Origin: Crocinitomicaceae bacterium
Lineage (GTDB): Bacteria; Bacteroidota; Bacteroidia; Flavobacteriales_D; Crocinitomicaceae
Assembly (NCBI GenBank): GCA_030830785.1
Contig: JAURMI010000013.1
Span: 62,001 to 126,000, forward strand
Length of the DNA: 64,000 bases
Direction of reading: 5' to 3'
Shown here: positions 36,213-45,363 of the stretch, in pieces
Numbering within the stretch: the stretch's first letter is position 1
Layout: each line of letters opens with the position of its first letter
Notes under the pieces: model-generated
Seen by the model: only the letters and a program-made list of their open reading frames with translations
Databases searched by the model: none
What the model was told of the DNA's origin: nothing
Program-made: the position numbers and the translations under genes

Positions 36213-37127
36213 TTAATACAACTTTTGGCGTTTGAGTAAATATTGCAAAAGTACTTGATCATAACCCTTTTCAATAGGCGAAGGCATAAAATCTATACCT
36301 AAATTCAAACAACGCAATTGAATTTCATTGAAATAAGACCCAATTGCATCGATATACTTTTCTCGTACCTCTCCAGGCCTAAGCTGCATGCGTTCACCTG
36401 TCTCCATATCGATAAGCCTATATGGTCGATCCTCCAGCTCAAACGAAAACTCCAAAGATTCGTGATAAACATGAAATAAAATTACTTCATGTTTATTGTG
36501 TTTAAGATGTTGCAAGGCGTCAAAAAATAAATTAATTTGAGTAGGATCGTCTAAAAGATCAGTAAATATGACTACCAAACTTCGCTTATGAGTAAGTTCT
36601 GCGATGTCGTGAATAGCCTTTATAGTCTGTGTTTGACGCTTTATTTTTTCTTGATAGTTTACCAAATTGTTTTCAAGCTGGCTATATAAATACCGATGAT
36701 GCGCAACCGAAGATTTAGCTGCAGTATGTAAGGTCAATTCAGCATCAAATAAACTAAGGCCAACAGCATCGCGTTGACGTTTGAGTAATTCACTCAAACT
36801 AGCAGCTGCATAAACTGCAAATTCGAATTTACTCACCCCTGTTTGGGGGAAAAGCATAGAACTCGAGTTGTCTATTACCAATTGACAACGAAGGTTGGTC
36901 TCCTCTTCGTATTTTTTAGTAAAAAGTTTATTAGAGCGACCGTATAAGCGCCAATCTATATTTTTGGTCGATTCTCCGGGATTATAAAGCCGATGTTCAG
37001 CAAATTCAACAGAGAATCCATAAAAAGGACTTTTGTGCAAACCGGTAATAAAACCCTCTACCACTTGCTTGGCAAGCAATTCTAAATTACCAAACTGTGC
37101 CAAACGCAAACGGTCAATTGTCTTCAT
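36213..37127 (-). CDS. DUF58 domain-containing protein (vWA-like)
   Basis: A 304-residue cytoplasmic protein. The DUF58 signature RLYNPGESTKNIDWRLYGRS (about residues 47-66) is followed by a vWA-like domain with the metal-site motif DNSSSM and a later FTDLLDD. DUF58 proteins usually accompany MoxR ATPases and vWA membrane proteins; none is adjacent here. The start at ATG 37127 is chosen because TAACTTTG and a -33 TTG lie just upstream on this strand, inside the longer open frame. Confidence 0.85.
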   Translation of the reverse strand: MKTIDRLRLAQFGNLELLAKQVVEGFITGLHKSPFYGFSVEFAEHRLYNPGESTKNIDWRLYGRSNKLFTKKYEEETNLRCQLVIDNSSSMLFPQTGVSKFEFAVYAAASLSELLKRQRDAVGLSLFDAELTLHTAAKSSVAHHRYLYSQLENNLVNYQEKIKRQTQTIKAIHDIAELTHKRSLVVIFTDLLDDPTQINLFFDALQHLKHNKHEVILFHVYHESLEFSFELEDRPYRLIDMETGERMQLRPGEVREKYIDAIGSYFNEIQLRCLNLGIDFMPSPIEKGYDQVLLQYLLKRQKLY

Positions 37128-37133
37128 CAAGAA

Positions 37134-37160
37134 CAAAGTTAATAAAGTAGCCTTAGACAA
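37134..37160 (-). promoter_or_regulatory. Promoter of the DUF58 gene
   Basis: On the minus strand TTG (37160-37158), a 16-base spacer, and TAACTTTG (37141-37134). The -7 box ends 7 bases before the ATG, implying no or almost no 5' leader. Confidence 0.55.
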
Positions 37161-37208
37161 AAGCAACCATTTAAGGATAGTTGGCGTTATAATTAAAAAA
37201 CGAAGATT

Positions 37209-39659
37209 ATGAAACGCTCTCTTACGCTATTACTCGGTATTGTTGCTTTTGTTCCAGCTTACTTTGGTCAAGTAACTGGATTTGCACTAACCGGTCTTTC
37301 CTTATCTCCTAACACTGTTTTGGTATCTTGTGATCAAGAAGTCAATATAGGTTTTTCTGCCGTAACTCCTGCCACAAATAGCACTGTAAGTTATGATTTG
37401 CCTTATACCATACTTGGAAACAATTTCAATGGATTTCAATTTCAGGCAGTTGTAGATTGGGGCGATGGTTCCAATACCTTATCGGGTGGCGGCACCTCTA
37501 CTACAGGAACAAACATTAGCATGAATCCACCGTTGAGCCACTTGTATAGCGCTCCAGGTTCTTATGTAATTACTACCTCAATTTATAATCCTGCGAATCA
37601 AACTTATGTCTTTGATAGTTTGTACTACACTGTAGGTTCTTGTACCTATCAAGCCTATGCAGCAGTTGGTTTAGATTGTAATAACGACGGGACAATAGAA
37701 CAAAATCTACAAAACGTACCCTTTCAATTGATTGGTAGTAACGGTCAAGTTTACCAAAACAATAATCAAACAAGTGGGATGCTACAATTTACAAACCTTG
37801 CACCCGGCACCTACAACTTACAGATAGACCCATCATGGCTTGCTGCTTCGGGTTATATTGTATCGAGCAGTTTTCCAAGTGGGCCTATTACATTGCCAAA
37901 TCCTGGGGTAACGACCTATATGTTTACTTTAATTTGTAATCAAGGTGCAGTCCAGCTTTGCGTTGGAGGCACTGTCTTTTGCGATGCAAACAACAACGGA
38001 ATCTTTGATTCGAATGAAGCCACCCTCAACAATGTTCCAGTTGTTGTCAATGGCATAACCACCTATAGCAATGCAAATGGCCAGTATAATATTTCATTTG
38101 CAGGAGTTGCAAATCAATATTATCCGATACAAATCAATCCTAATTATTTGGCCAATACCAACAACAGCATTTCGTCAAGTGCTCCTGATTCAGTGCTTGC
38201 GTACCCTTGTGTAATTGGCGCACCACCAATTGCAACAAACATTCCATTTAATTGCATTAGTCCAAGTACAGTCTTTTGCTACGGTGGATACGTATTTTGC
38301 GATGATAACGGCAACGGCGTGTTCGATGCCAATGAAAGCCCAATCGCATTTGCACCCGTTATTTTATACACTCAAAATTCTACTTCAAATTCAGTAACTG
38401 TTTACACCGATTCTCTCGGATACTTCAGCTACTGCGGAAGCTTTGCCAATACAAGCAACGTCATTATGGCCCAAGTAAGTTCTACATGGTTGGCTTACAA
38501 CGGCATTGCGACCTCACCAATCATTACCTTGCTGGGCTCTAATAATGGGCAGATGAATTACGGTTTAATCGCAATTAATTGCGGCGGCCAAGCCACCACT
38601 TGTGCCGACATGTGGACTACAGTTACGCCTTGGATTGGTTATTATCAAGGATCTACGGCCTATATCAAGCTAAACTGGGGAAATTACGGCCCACAAGCTG
38701 CAAATAATTATACACTAACGCTAACTTACCCTGCAGGAGTTACACTCAATACGAGTTCTATCCAAAACTCTGGCTACACAATTAGCGGCAATACTATTAC
38801 TTGGAATTTAAACAATGCCAGCACCTTTTTTAGCACCTATGATGTCATTACTTTTCAAGTTCCATCGGGCTTGGCCTCTGGCACCCAACATATCTTTAGT
38901 TCTACAATAAACCCTACGGGTAGCAATACGGATTGTGCACAATTCAATAACCAAGGCAGTTTACTTCAGATTGTCGGCAATAGTTATGACCCCAATGATA
39001 AAACAGCTGCAACTTCATACAACTTCGAAGGGAGTGTGTTTCCACCAGATTATTTAGATTATACCATCATTGATCCTTTGACTTATACGATCCGTTTTCA
39101 AAATACTGGAACGGCTCCTGCTCAAAATATTTATATCATTGATACTTTAAGCCCAAATCTCGATATAAATACCTTTACGCTGCTTGAATCCACGCACCCT
39201 ATTCAAGTGATAAATTTAGGGAATGGCGTTTTCCGTTTTGAATTCAATCAAATTTGGCTGCCAGATTCAAGCACGAATGAACCCGCAAGCCATGGACATT
39301 TTACATACAGGATAATAGAGTCAGCTAGCAATCAATTTGGTACTGAAATAGACAATACCGCCTATATATATTTTGATTGGAATGACCCAATCATTACCAA
39401 TACCACACATCATGTCAATAGCCAATTAGAAAGTGTTCAAGAACTCAATGGTGCATTGAAAATACATCCTAATCCTTCAAATAAATATATTGATTTAAGT
39501 CTTGAAAGTCCAAATGAGGTTCTAATCAAAGATATCAATGGAAAAACGGTTTTTCATGAACTCGTATTTCCAAATCAAATCATTGATATTGAACATTTAA
39601 AAAATGGGATCTATTTCATTGAAAGCGATAACAAATATGGCAAACTGATAAAAAATTAA
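37209..39659 (+). CDS. Modular surface protein with SdrD B-like repeats, DUF7619 and type A T9SS sorting domain
   Basis: An 816-residue secreted protein with a signal peptide ending near AYFGQ. After an N-terminal PKD-like domain with VVDWGDGSNT there are three CNA-B/SdrD B-like units with acidic calcium-type loops (DCNNDGTIE, DANNNGIFDSNE, DDNGNGVFDANE), then a conserved-repeat DUF11-like region, a DUF7619 domain beginning SYDPNDKTA and containing TYTIRFQNTGTAPAQNI, and a 75-residue C-terminal sorting domain (HPNPSNKYIDLSL ... NGIYFIESDNKYGKLIKN). The loops suggest Ca2+-stabilised stalk domains. Role probably adhesive; ligand unknown. Confidence 0.85.
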   Translation: MKRSLTLLLGIVAFVPAYFGQVTGFALTGLSLSPNTVLVSCDQEVNIGFSAVTPATNSTVSYDLPYTILGNNFNGFQFQAVVDWGDGSNTLSGGGTSTTGTNISMNPPLSHLYSAPGSYVITTSIYNPANQTYVFDSLYYTVGSCTYQAYAAVGLDCNNDGTIEQNLQNVPFQLIGSNGQVYQNNNQTSGMLQFTNLAPGTYNLQIDPSWLAASGYIVSSSFPSGPITLPNPGVTTYMFTLICNQGAVQLCVGGTVFCDANNNGIFDSNEATLNNVPVVVNGITTYSNANGQYNISFAGVANQYYPIQINPNYLANTNNSISSSAPDSVLAYPCVIGAPPIATNIPFNCISPSTVFCYGGYVFCDDNGNGVFDANESPIAFAPVILYTQNSTSNSVTVYTDSLGYFSYCGSFANTSNVIMAQVSSTWLAYNGIATSPIITLLGSNNGQMNYGLIAINCGGQATTCADMWTTVTPWIGYYQGSTAYIKLNWGNYGPQAANNYTLTLTYPAGVTLNTSSIQNSGYTISGNTITWNLNNASTFFSTYDVITFQVPSGLASGTQHIFSSTINPTGSNTDCAQFNNQGSLLQIVGNSYDPNDKTAATSYNFEGSVFPPDYLDYTIIDPLTYTIRFQNTGTAPAQNIYIIDTLSPNLDINTFTLLESTHPIQVINLGNGVFRFEFNQIWLPDSSTNEPASHGHFTYRIIESASNQFGTEIDNTAYIYFDWNDPIITNTTHHVNSQLESVQELNGALKIHPNPSNKYIDLSLESPNEVLIKDINGKTVFHELVFPNQIIDIEHLKNGIYFIESDNKYGKLIKN

Positions 39660-39715
39660 AAGTTTGGCATCGAATTTGTAATAAACGTAAATGTAGTAGT
39701 TTATAGTTAGGTTAT

Positions 39716-39743
39716 GGATAGCGGCGGTCCACCTGCCCTATCC
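39716..39743 (+). other. Stable hairpin directly before a terminator; possible very short RNA
   Basis: GGATAG (39716-39721) pairs with CTATCC (39738-39743), with further GGT/ACC pairing inside. It is one base before the terminator stem at 39745. TTTG (39675-39678), an 18-base gap and TAGTTTAT (39697-39704, 6 of 8 matches to the -7 box) could drive a transcript of about 65 bases. It may equally be the 3' UTR of the gene ending at 39659. Confidence 0.3.
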
Positions 39744-39744
39744 T

Positions 39745-39774
39745 AAAAAGCGGCCCTCTTCGGGCCGCTTTTTG
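39745..39774. terminator. Bidirectional intrinsic terminator
   Basis: A 12-bp stem AAAAAGCGGCCC / GGGCCGCTTTTT (39745-39756 with 39762-39773), loop TCTTC. It has T tails on both strands, serving the plus-strand gene and the minus-strand SUI1 gene. Confidence 0.9.
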
Positions 39775-39786
39775 CTTTGGTTTTAA

Positions 39787-40131
39787 TTAGCCTTTTTGTT
39801 TTATTTGCGAATACCCTGCATTGAGTAAGATCTCAAAAATTTTCTGTTTGAAATTACCTTGAATTAAGATTTCGTTGTCTTTGACACTTCCACCGACTCC
39901 ACACTTGCTTTTGAGTAACTTTCCTAATTCTTTAAGATCCTCTTCCATGCCAACAAACCCTTCGACAAGAGTAACCTCCTTTCCTGCGCGGTGTTTGCGA
40001 TCAATACTTACATAAAGTCTTTGCTGCTGAGGCGGTAGCGTCTCTATTTGATCAAAATGTTCCAATTCATAATTAAAATTAGGATTGGTACTGTACACTA
40101 CATTCTGAAACTTTTGTTTCTTTTTTGACAT
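39787..40131 (-). CDS. SUI1/eIF1-like translation factor (YciH family)
   Basis: A 114-residue protein whose C-terminal two thirds are a SUI1 domain: RLYVSIDRKHRAGKEVTLVEGF, then KLLKSKCGVGGSVKDNEILIQG (residues split here for reading). The GVGGSVKD loop is the family core. Bacterial homologues affect start-site discrimination at initiation. The frame opens ten codons earlier, but TATCTTTG on this strand (40143-40136) places the promoter there, so ATG 40131 is chosen with almost no leader. Confidence 0.87.
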   Translation of the reverse strand: MSKKKQKFQNVVYSTNPNFNYELEHFDQIETLPPQQQRLYVSIDRKHRAGKEVTLVEGFVGMEEDLKELGKLLKSKCGVGGSVKDNEILIQGNFKQKIFEILLNAGYSQIKQKG

Positions 40132-40225
40132 AAAGCAAAGATATACATTCCAAGCTTTCATCTACTACCCTTCATTTTCAGAGATAATGGCTATTTTAGC
40201 AACATCGTTTAAGGCCAACGCTTGC

Positions 40226-41377
40226 ATGTCTAAAAAGAAAATACTTACTGTAATTGGGGCAAGACCTCAAATTATAAAAGCGGCTGCATTGAGCCGTGCA
40301 ATTGAACAACATTTTTCGAGCGAACTAGTCGAAATTTTGGTTCATACTGGTCAACATTACGATCAAAATATGTCTGAGGTTTTTTTTACAGAATTAGGTA
40401 TTCCTCAACCCCATTATAATTTAGCTGTAGGAAGTGGTACACATGGTCATATGACAGCGGCCATGATCAGTGGACTTGAAGATATTATTCTTGAAGAAAA
40501 ACCGAATGCGGTAGTGATTTATGGCGATACCAATTCTACAATTGCAGCGGCTATTGCCGCGGCTAAAATCCACGTCCCTGTGGTGCATATAGAGGCGGGT
40601 TTGCGCAGTTTTAACAAGGCCATGCCCGAAGAGTTAAATCGCATTGCTGCAGATCATATGAGCACCCTACTTTTTGTACCAACCCATGCCGGAATGGCTA
40701 ACTTGCTCAAAGAGGGCTTTGATATGGAAATTAAAAACAAAGCAACTATAGATGCTCCTAACGTGTATCACTGTGGCGACATAATGTATGACAATAGCTT
40801 ATATTTTGCCAATCTAAATAAAGGTCGAAAGGGTATTTTATCTCAATTGGAGCTCAATAATAAGCCTTATATACTCAGTACGATTCACCGCGATTCAAAT
40901 ACCGACAATCCAACTGCATTAGAACATATTTTCGAGGCTCTTATGCAAATTATTGAGCAAACGAAGCTCCACATTGTATTGCCGATTCATCCTAGAACGA
41001 CCGCAAAAATGAAATCCATTTTGAGCCTAGCCTTTTTAGAAAAAATCACTGCCAATCAACATCTTATCCTATGTCCGCCGGCAGGCTTTCTAGATATGAT
41101 TTGCCTGGAACAAAATGCATCACTTATTATTACAGATAGCGGTGGTGTTCAAAAAGAAGCATACTTCTTTGAAAAACCATGTGTTATTTTGCGTGAACAA
41201 ACCGAATGGATAGAGGTTGTAGAGGCAGGTGCGGCCCAACTTTGTGGGTCAGATAAAGATAAAATAATTGATGCAGCGCTGCGTTTATTGAAGACTCAAA
41301 TTCAAACAAACCCAACAATTTTTGGCGATGGAAATGCCGCGCTGTTTATATGTGAAAAAATAATTTCTGACCTCTAG
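40226..41377 (+). CDS. wecB: UDP-N-acetylglucosamine 2-epimerase (non-hydrolysing)
   Basis: A 383-residue epimerase that interconverts UDP-GlcNAc and UDP-ManNAc for surface polysaccharide synthesis. Motifs: VIGARPQIIKAAAL at the N-terminus, HTGQHYD, VYGDTNST-like VIYGDTNST, HIEAGLRSFN, and TDSGGVQKEA in the second Rossmann domain. The frame starts at 40187, but ATG 40226 begins at the family N-terminus. The stop codon overlaps the GTG of the deacetylase gene, so the two are coupled and probably serve the same glycan. Confidence 0.92.
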   Translation: MSKKKILTVIGARPQIIKAAALSRAIEQHFSSELVEILVHTGQHYDQNMSEVFFTELGIPQPHYNLAVGSGTHGHMTAAMISGLEDIILEEKPNAVVIYGDTNSTIAAAIAAAKIHVPVVHIEAGLRSFNKAMPEELNRIAADHMSTLLFVPTHAGMANLLKEGFDMEIKNKATIDAPNVYHCGDIMYDNSLYFANLNKGRKGILSQLELNNKPYILSTIHRDSNTDNPTALEHIFEALMQIIEQTKLHIVLPIHPRTTAKMKSILSLAFLEKITANQHLILCPPAGFLDMICLEQNASLIITDSGGVQKEAYFFEKPCVILREQTEWIEVVEAGAAQLCGSDKDKIIDAALRLLKTQIQTNPTIFGDGNAALFICEKIISDL

Positions 41378-42684
41378 TGCTTATTTACGTCGAATATATT
41401 ACTGAACGCTTGCTATATACGCTCTCGTTTGTTTTAGCCGATCGAGAAATTGCCTATACAATTACAAATGACAGCGCTCAATTTTTAGCCTCAGAAGAAC
41501 CCAAACTAAATTATTCAGATTTTTCATTTGAAGGAATTCTACAAATAAATCCCGCCACCGTATTGTTTGAGGATGAATTATTGACTTATCAGCCACACCA
41601 AGGCTCTTTTAAGGATATGCCATGCTTGCAATTTGAAGACAGACCAGATTTGCTGGCTTCCATTTTTTATGTATTGAGCCGAATGGAAGAATACAACAGT
41701 GCTGCTTTAGATAATATGAATCGTTTTAAGTCAAGCGCTTCTGTGCTCAGTAAGTTTGGCTGGCTCCAAAATCCAATTTGTGATCTTTGGAGCCAACAAT
41801 TTATCTCATTTTTAGAAAACGCGCTAAAAATTGATTTAAAAGCTAAAAAACTTCCATTTATTTTTCAACCCACATTTGATATAGACAATGCATTTGCATA
41901 TAAAAACAAGAACAACATACGAAGTACATTAGCAGTAATTAAAGATGCATTGTACAATAGAAAACAGCGCGTTCGAGACCGCAGAATGGTGCGTAAAGGC
42001 CTACAGAAAGACCCCTATGACACCTATGATCAAATAATGCACATTTGCCAAAAATATCCTCAAACAAAAGTTTTTTGGTTACTTGGAAACTATACAAAAC
42101 TCGATAAAAATTTATCTCATCTCAACCTTGCTCAGCAAAATGTGATGACACTCTTTGAAAAAGTTACCGAAATTGGCATCCATTATAGTTCATTGACCAG
42201 TAACAACTTACAACAAATGCAAACAGAAGCCAAGCGCTTTATGAGCATCACTGGTTTTGCACCAAAAGCCAACCGTCAACATTATTTAATGATGACACTG
42301 CCGCAAACCTATAAATTATTAATAAAGGCTGACATATTAGTTGATTACACAATGGGCTATGCAGAGCAAACAGGGTTTAGGGCTGGTACTGCCCGGCAAT
42401 TCAAGTGGTTTGATTTACAGAAAAATGTAATTACAAATTTGTTAATCCAACCCTTTGCATATATGGATGGAACACTTAAAGAATACCTTAAATTAGATCC
42501 AAAACAGGCAATTAAACGCATTCAAGAACTTTTTAAAGCGGTTGAAACAAGTGGCGGATACTTTACTTTTTTATGGCACAACGAAACCATAGGTGGCTAT
42601 GAACAATGGTCAGATTATCGATCTGTTTTTGAAGAAAATTTTACGCTCTTCGAAAATTCGAAGAATAGCCTTAAATCCAAATAG
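41377..42684 (+). CDS. Polysaccharide deacetylase family protein with N-terminal DUF7033
   Basis: A 435-residue protein. The first 135 residues resemble the DUF7033 region that precedes some polysaccharide deacetylases in Bacteroidota. The second part is a NodB-like carbohydrate esterase 4 domain with the metal-site motif TFDIDNAF and later HYLMMTLPQTY and FTFLWHNE. CE4 enzymes remove N- or O-acetyl groups from glycans. There is no signal peptide, so it acts in the cytoplasm or on a membrane-linked intermediate. The start is GTG 41377, overlapping the wecB stop. Confidence 0.78.
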   Translation: MLIYVEYITERLLYTLSFVLADREIAYTITNDSAQFLASEEPKLNYSDFSFEGILQINPATVLFEDELLTYQPHQGSFKDMPCLQFEDRPDLLASIFYVLSRMEEYNSAALDNMNRFKSSASVLSKFGWLQNPICDLWSQQFISFLENALKIDLKAKKLPFIFQPTFDIDNAFAYKNKNNIRSTLAVIKDALYNRKQRVRDRRMVRKGLQKDPYDTYDQIMHICQKYPQTKVFWLLGNYTKLDKNLSHLNLAQQNVMTLFEKVTEIGIHYSSLTSNNLQQMQTEAKRFMSITGFAPKANRQHYLMMTLPQTYKLLIKADILVDYTMGYAEQTGFRAGTARQFKWFDLQKNVITNLLIQPFAYMDGTLKEYLKLDPKQAIKRIQELFKAVETSGGYFTFLWHNETIGGYEQWSDYRSVFEENFTLFENSKNSLKSK

Positions 42685-42690
42685 ATTAGA

Positions 42691-43506
42691 TTAATAAAAA
42701 CAACTGCCTTTTTTACCCAAACGCATTGTAAAAGTTAGGCCGGTATAAACATACCAATCCTTAGTACTACTCGTTCCTCGCTTCCCGAATCGATTGCCAT
42801 CTAGGCTCATATTGGATATAGTAGCCGATAAATCCGAAACCTCATCCTCCAAAATCTGAGCATCAAAATATGAGTCGGAACCAACGTCATCAAGATAATC
42901 TGTAAAGGTTTTTCTGATGGCAATATCTAGATTTAATGTTGCCATTTTACCTAAACTCACCTTCATTCCCATGCCTAGCGGAAGACAAATCTGAAATAAA
43001 CTGTATGGTCTCTTATTGTTCAAGGAGGTACCCTGACCTTCTGTTGCTAAGACCTGCAAATCTTGCCATGCATTATTATAAAAAATTTGAGGATTCATGT
43101 GAAAGACCCCCAATTGAGCAATAAGATAAGCCGTAGCAGGATACCTACTGCTACCAAATTGAAAAGGGACATAATGAAACTCAAGCCCTGCTGCAACTTC
43201 GTGAATTTTCGACTGAAAGCTCAAGTTTCTATTGACCAACAAGGGATAAGGCGATGTGGAATCAGCAGCAGAAACTTTTCCGTTTAAATAAGTACAACGC
43301 AAGGTCAAGCGATTATTAAAATTATAACGATACAAAGCACCTATTGCATTGTGCGCATTTTTAAATTGTTGATAAGGATTTAAGTCACCTAAATAATAAG
43401 TTTTACCTACATTAAGACCTAATTCTGAACGAGAGAGAAAAGATTTGGGTTGCCCTAGCCCATTAAACGCCAAGAATACCAAAGTGAAACTTAATACTTT
43501 TCTCAT
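42691..43506 (-). CDS. DUF6089 family outer-membrane beta-barrel protein
   Basis: A 271-residue protein with a signal peptide (cleavage near NGLGQ). The opening of the mature part, ELGLNVGKTYYLGDLNP, is the DUF6089 signature, and the barrel strands run to a terminal TFTMRLGKK. These proteins are outer-membrane barrels of unknown function in Bacteroidota. It starts at ATG 43506. It is convergent with the deacetylase and about 30 bases downstream of typA. Confidence 0.78.
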   Translation of the reverse strand: MRKVLSFTLVFLAFNGLGQPKSFLSRSELGLNVGKTYYLGDLNPYQQFKNAHNAIGALYRYNFNNRLTLRCTYLNGKVSAADSTSPYPLLVNRNLSFQSKIHEVAAGLEFHYVPFQFGSSRYPATAYLIAQLGVFHMNPQIFYNNAWQDLQVLATEGQGTSLNNKRPYSLFQICLPLGMGMKVSLGKMATLNLDIAIRKTFTDYLDDVGSDSYFDAQILEDEVSDLSATISNMSLDGNRFGKRGTSSTKDWYVYTGLTFTMRLGKKGSCFY

Positions 43507-43537
43507 TTGCAAAAACAACGTAAAGTTGGCAAAAATA

Positions 43538-45337
43538 TTACACTTTCCCTGCTCTTTTGCGGTCTGTTTCTTTGAGTAATATTTTACGAATCCGTAATTT
43601 TTTAGGTGTAACTTCTACATACTCATCGGATTGAATGTACTCTAAACATTCCTCTAGACTAAATACCTTAGGCGGAGCCAATCTGACTTTGTCATCGGAT
43701 CCTGATGCACGCATGTTGGTTAATTTTTTTGTTTTGGTCACATTCACACACAAATCACCTGATCGCGAATTTTCTCCAATGACTTGCCCTTCGTAAATAT
43801 CCTCATTGGGCGCGACGAAAAATTTCCCGCGCTCCTGAAGGTTATTGAGTGAAAATGGAATCGAAGTTCCTTGTTCTAAAGAGATAAGTGAACCATTCTG
43901 TCTGCCTGGAATCTCGCCTTTTAAAGGTTGATACTCTAAAAATCGGTGGTTCATAATCGCTTCTCCAGCGGTCTGGGTAAGTAAAAAATTTCTCAAGCCG
44001 ATAATGCCTCTAGATGGAATTTGAAAAGTAACTGTCATCCTATCTCCTTTAGGGACCATATTGGTCATTTCCCCTTTACGACGAGTAACAGCTTCAACAG
44101 CAGTTCCGCTATGTTCTTCTGGCAAATCAATGGTGAGTTCTTCAACTGGTTCACATTTTATACCATCGATTTCTTTAATAATCACTTGAGGTTGCCCAAC
44201 TTGAATTTCAAATCCTTCTCTACGCATTGTTTCTATCAATACGGAAAGATGCAAAACTCCACGCCCAAAAACCATCCACTTATCTGCTTTATCTGTTTCA
44301 TTTACGCGAAGCGCTAGATTTTTCTCTAATTCTTTAGTTAGGCGGTCTGCAATATGACGGGAGGTTACATATTTACCTTCTTTTCCAAAAAATGGAGAAT
44401 CGTTTATGGAAAAAAGCATACTCATGGTAGGCTCATCCAATTTTATAGTTGGAAGTGGCTCTGGTTGATCTGCATCGCATATAGAATCGCCAATTTCAAA
44501 ACCTTCTATTCCAGTTATTGCACATAGATCTCCAGCTTGAATTTCTTTTACTTTAACGCGTTCAATACCTTCAAAAACAAAAACTTCCTTGATACGGTGT
44601 TTTTGTTGACTCCCATCGGACTTAGAGAGCACAATGGGTTGATTTTCATAAATACGGCCTCTAGATAAACGACCAATTGCAATTCGGCCCACGTATGAAG
44701 AAAAATCAAGTGAGGTAATCAACATTTGTGTATTTCCTTGCTCAATTTGGCGAGGAGGAAAATAATCTAAAATTTGGTCCAACAAGGGGCTAATGCTGGT
44801 TGTGGGTTGCTTCCAATCTGTGGACATCCATCCATTTTTTGCAGAACCATAGATGGTTGGAAAATCTAATTGATCCTCATTGGCATCAAGTTCAAACATC
44901 AAATCAAAGACTTTTTCGTGAACCTCATCAGGGGTACAGTTGTCTTTATCAACCTTATTTATTACGAGTAAAGGCTTGATTCCCATAGATAAGGCCTTAC
45001 CTAACACAAAACGCGTCTGAGGCATTGGGCCTTCGAAAGCATCCACGAGCAAACAAACGCCATCAGCCATATTTAGGACACGCTCTACTTCTCCCCCAAA
45101 GTCGGCATGGCCCGGTGTATCAATTATATTGATTTTGGTACCCTTATAAGAAACCGATACATTTTTTGATACGATGGTGATTCCACGCTCGCGCTCAAGG
45201 TCATTATTATCCATGATGAGTTCCCCAGTCATGCGATTTCTTTCATTAAGCACTTGGCCTGCCTCTATCATTTTATCAACCAGGGTGGTTTTACCGTGGT
45301 CAACGTGGGCAATGATAGCAATATTTCTAATTTCCAT
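43538..45337 (-). CDS. typA: Translational GTPase TypA/BipA
   Basis: A 599-residue ribosome-binding GTPase of the EF-G group. G1 is [11 protein letters not shown]2 RERGIT, G3 DTPGHADF and G4 NKVD. Domain V and the C-terminal basic domain ([12 protein letters not shown]) follow. TypA helps 50S assembly and growth under stress or cold. It lies 26 bases after the DEAD-box helicase gene on the same strand, so the two cold/ribosome-related proteins are likely co-expressed. Confidence 0.96.
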   Translation of the reverse strand: MEIRNIAIIAHVDHGKTTLVDKMIEAGQVLNERNRMTGELIMDNNDLERERGITIVSKNVSVSYKGTKINIIDTPGHADFGGEVERVLNMADGVCLLVDAFEGPMPQTRFVLGKALSMGIKPLLVINKVDKDNCTPDEVHEKVFDLMFELDANEDQLDFPTIYGSAKNGWMSTDWKQPTTSISPLLDQILDYFPPRQIEQGNTQMLITSLDFSSYVGRIAIGRLSRGRIYENQPIVLSKSDGSQQKHRIKEVFVFEGIERVKVKEIQAGDLCAITGIEGFEIGDSICDADQPEPLPTIKLDEPTMSMLFSINDSPFFGKEGKYVTSRHIADRLTKELEKNLALRVNETDKADKWMVFGRGVLHLSVLIETMRREGFEIQVGQPQVIIKEIDGIKCEPVEELTIDLPEEHSGTAVEAVTRRKGEMTNMVPKGDRMTVTFQIPSRGIIGLRNFLLTQTAGEAIMNHRFLEYQPLKGEIPGRQNGSLISLEQGTSIPFSLNNLQERGKFFVAPNEDIYEGQVIGENSRSGDLCVNVTKTKKLTNMRASGSDDKVRLAPPKVFSLEECLEYIQSDEYVEVTPKKLRIRKILLKETDRKRAGKV

Positions 45338-45363
45338 AGGAAAAGTTGTAAAGCAAGAAGATA

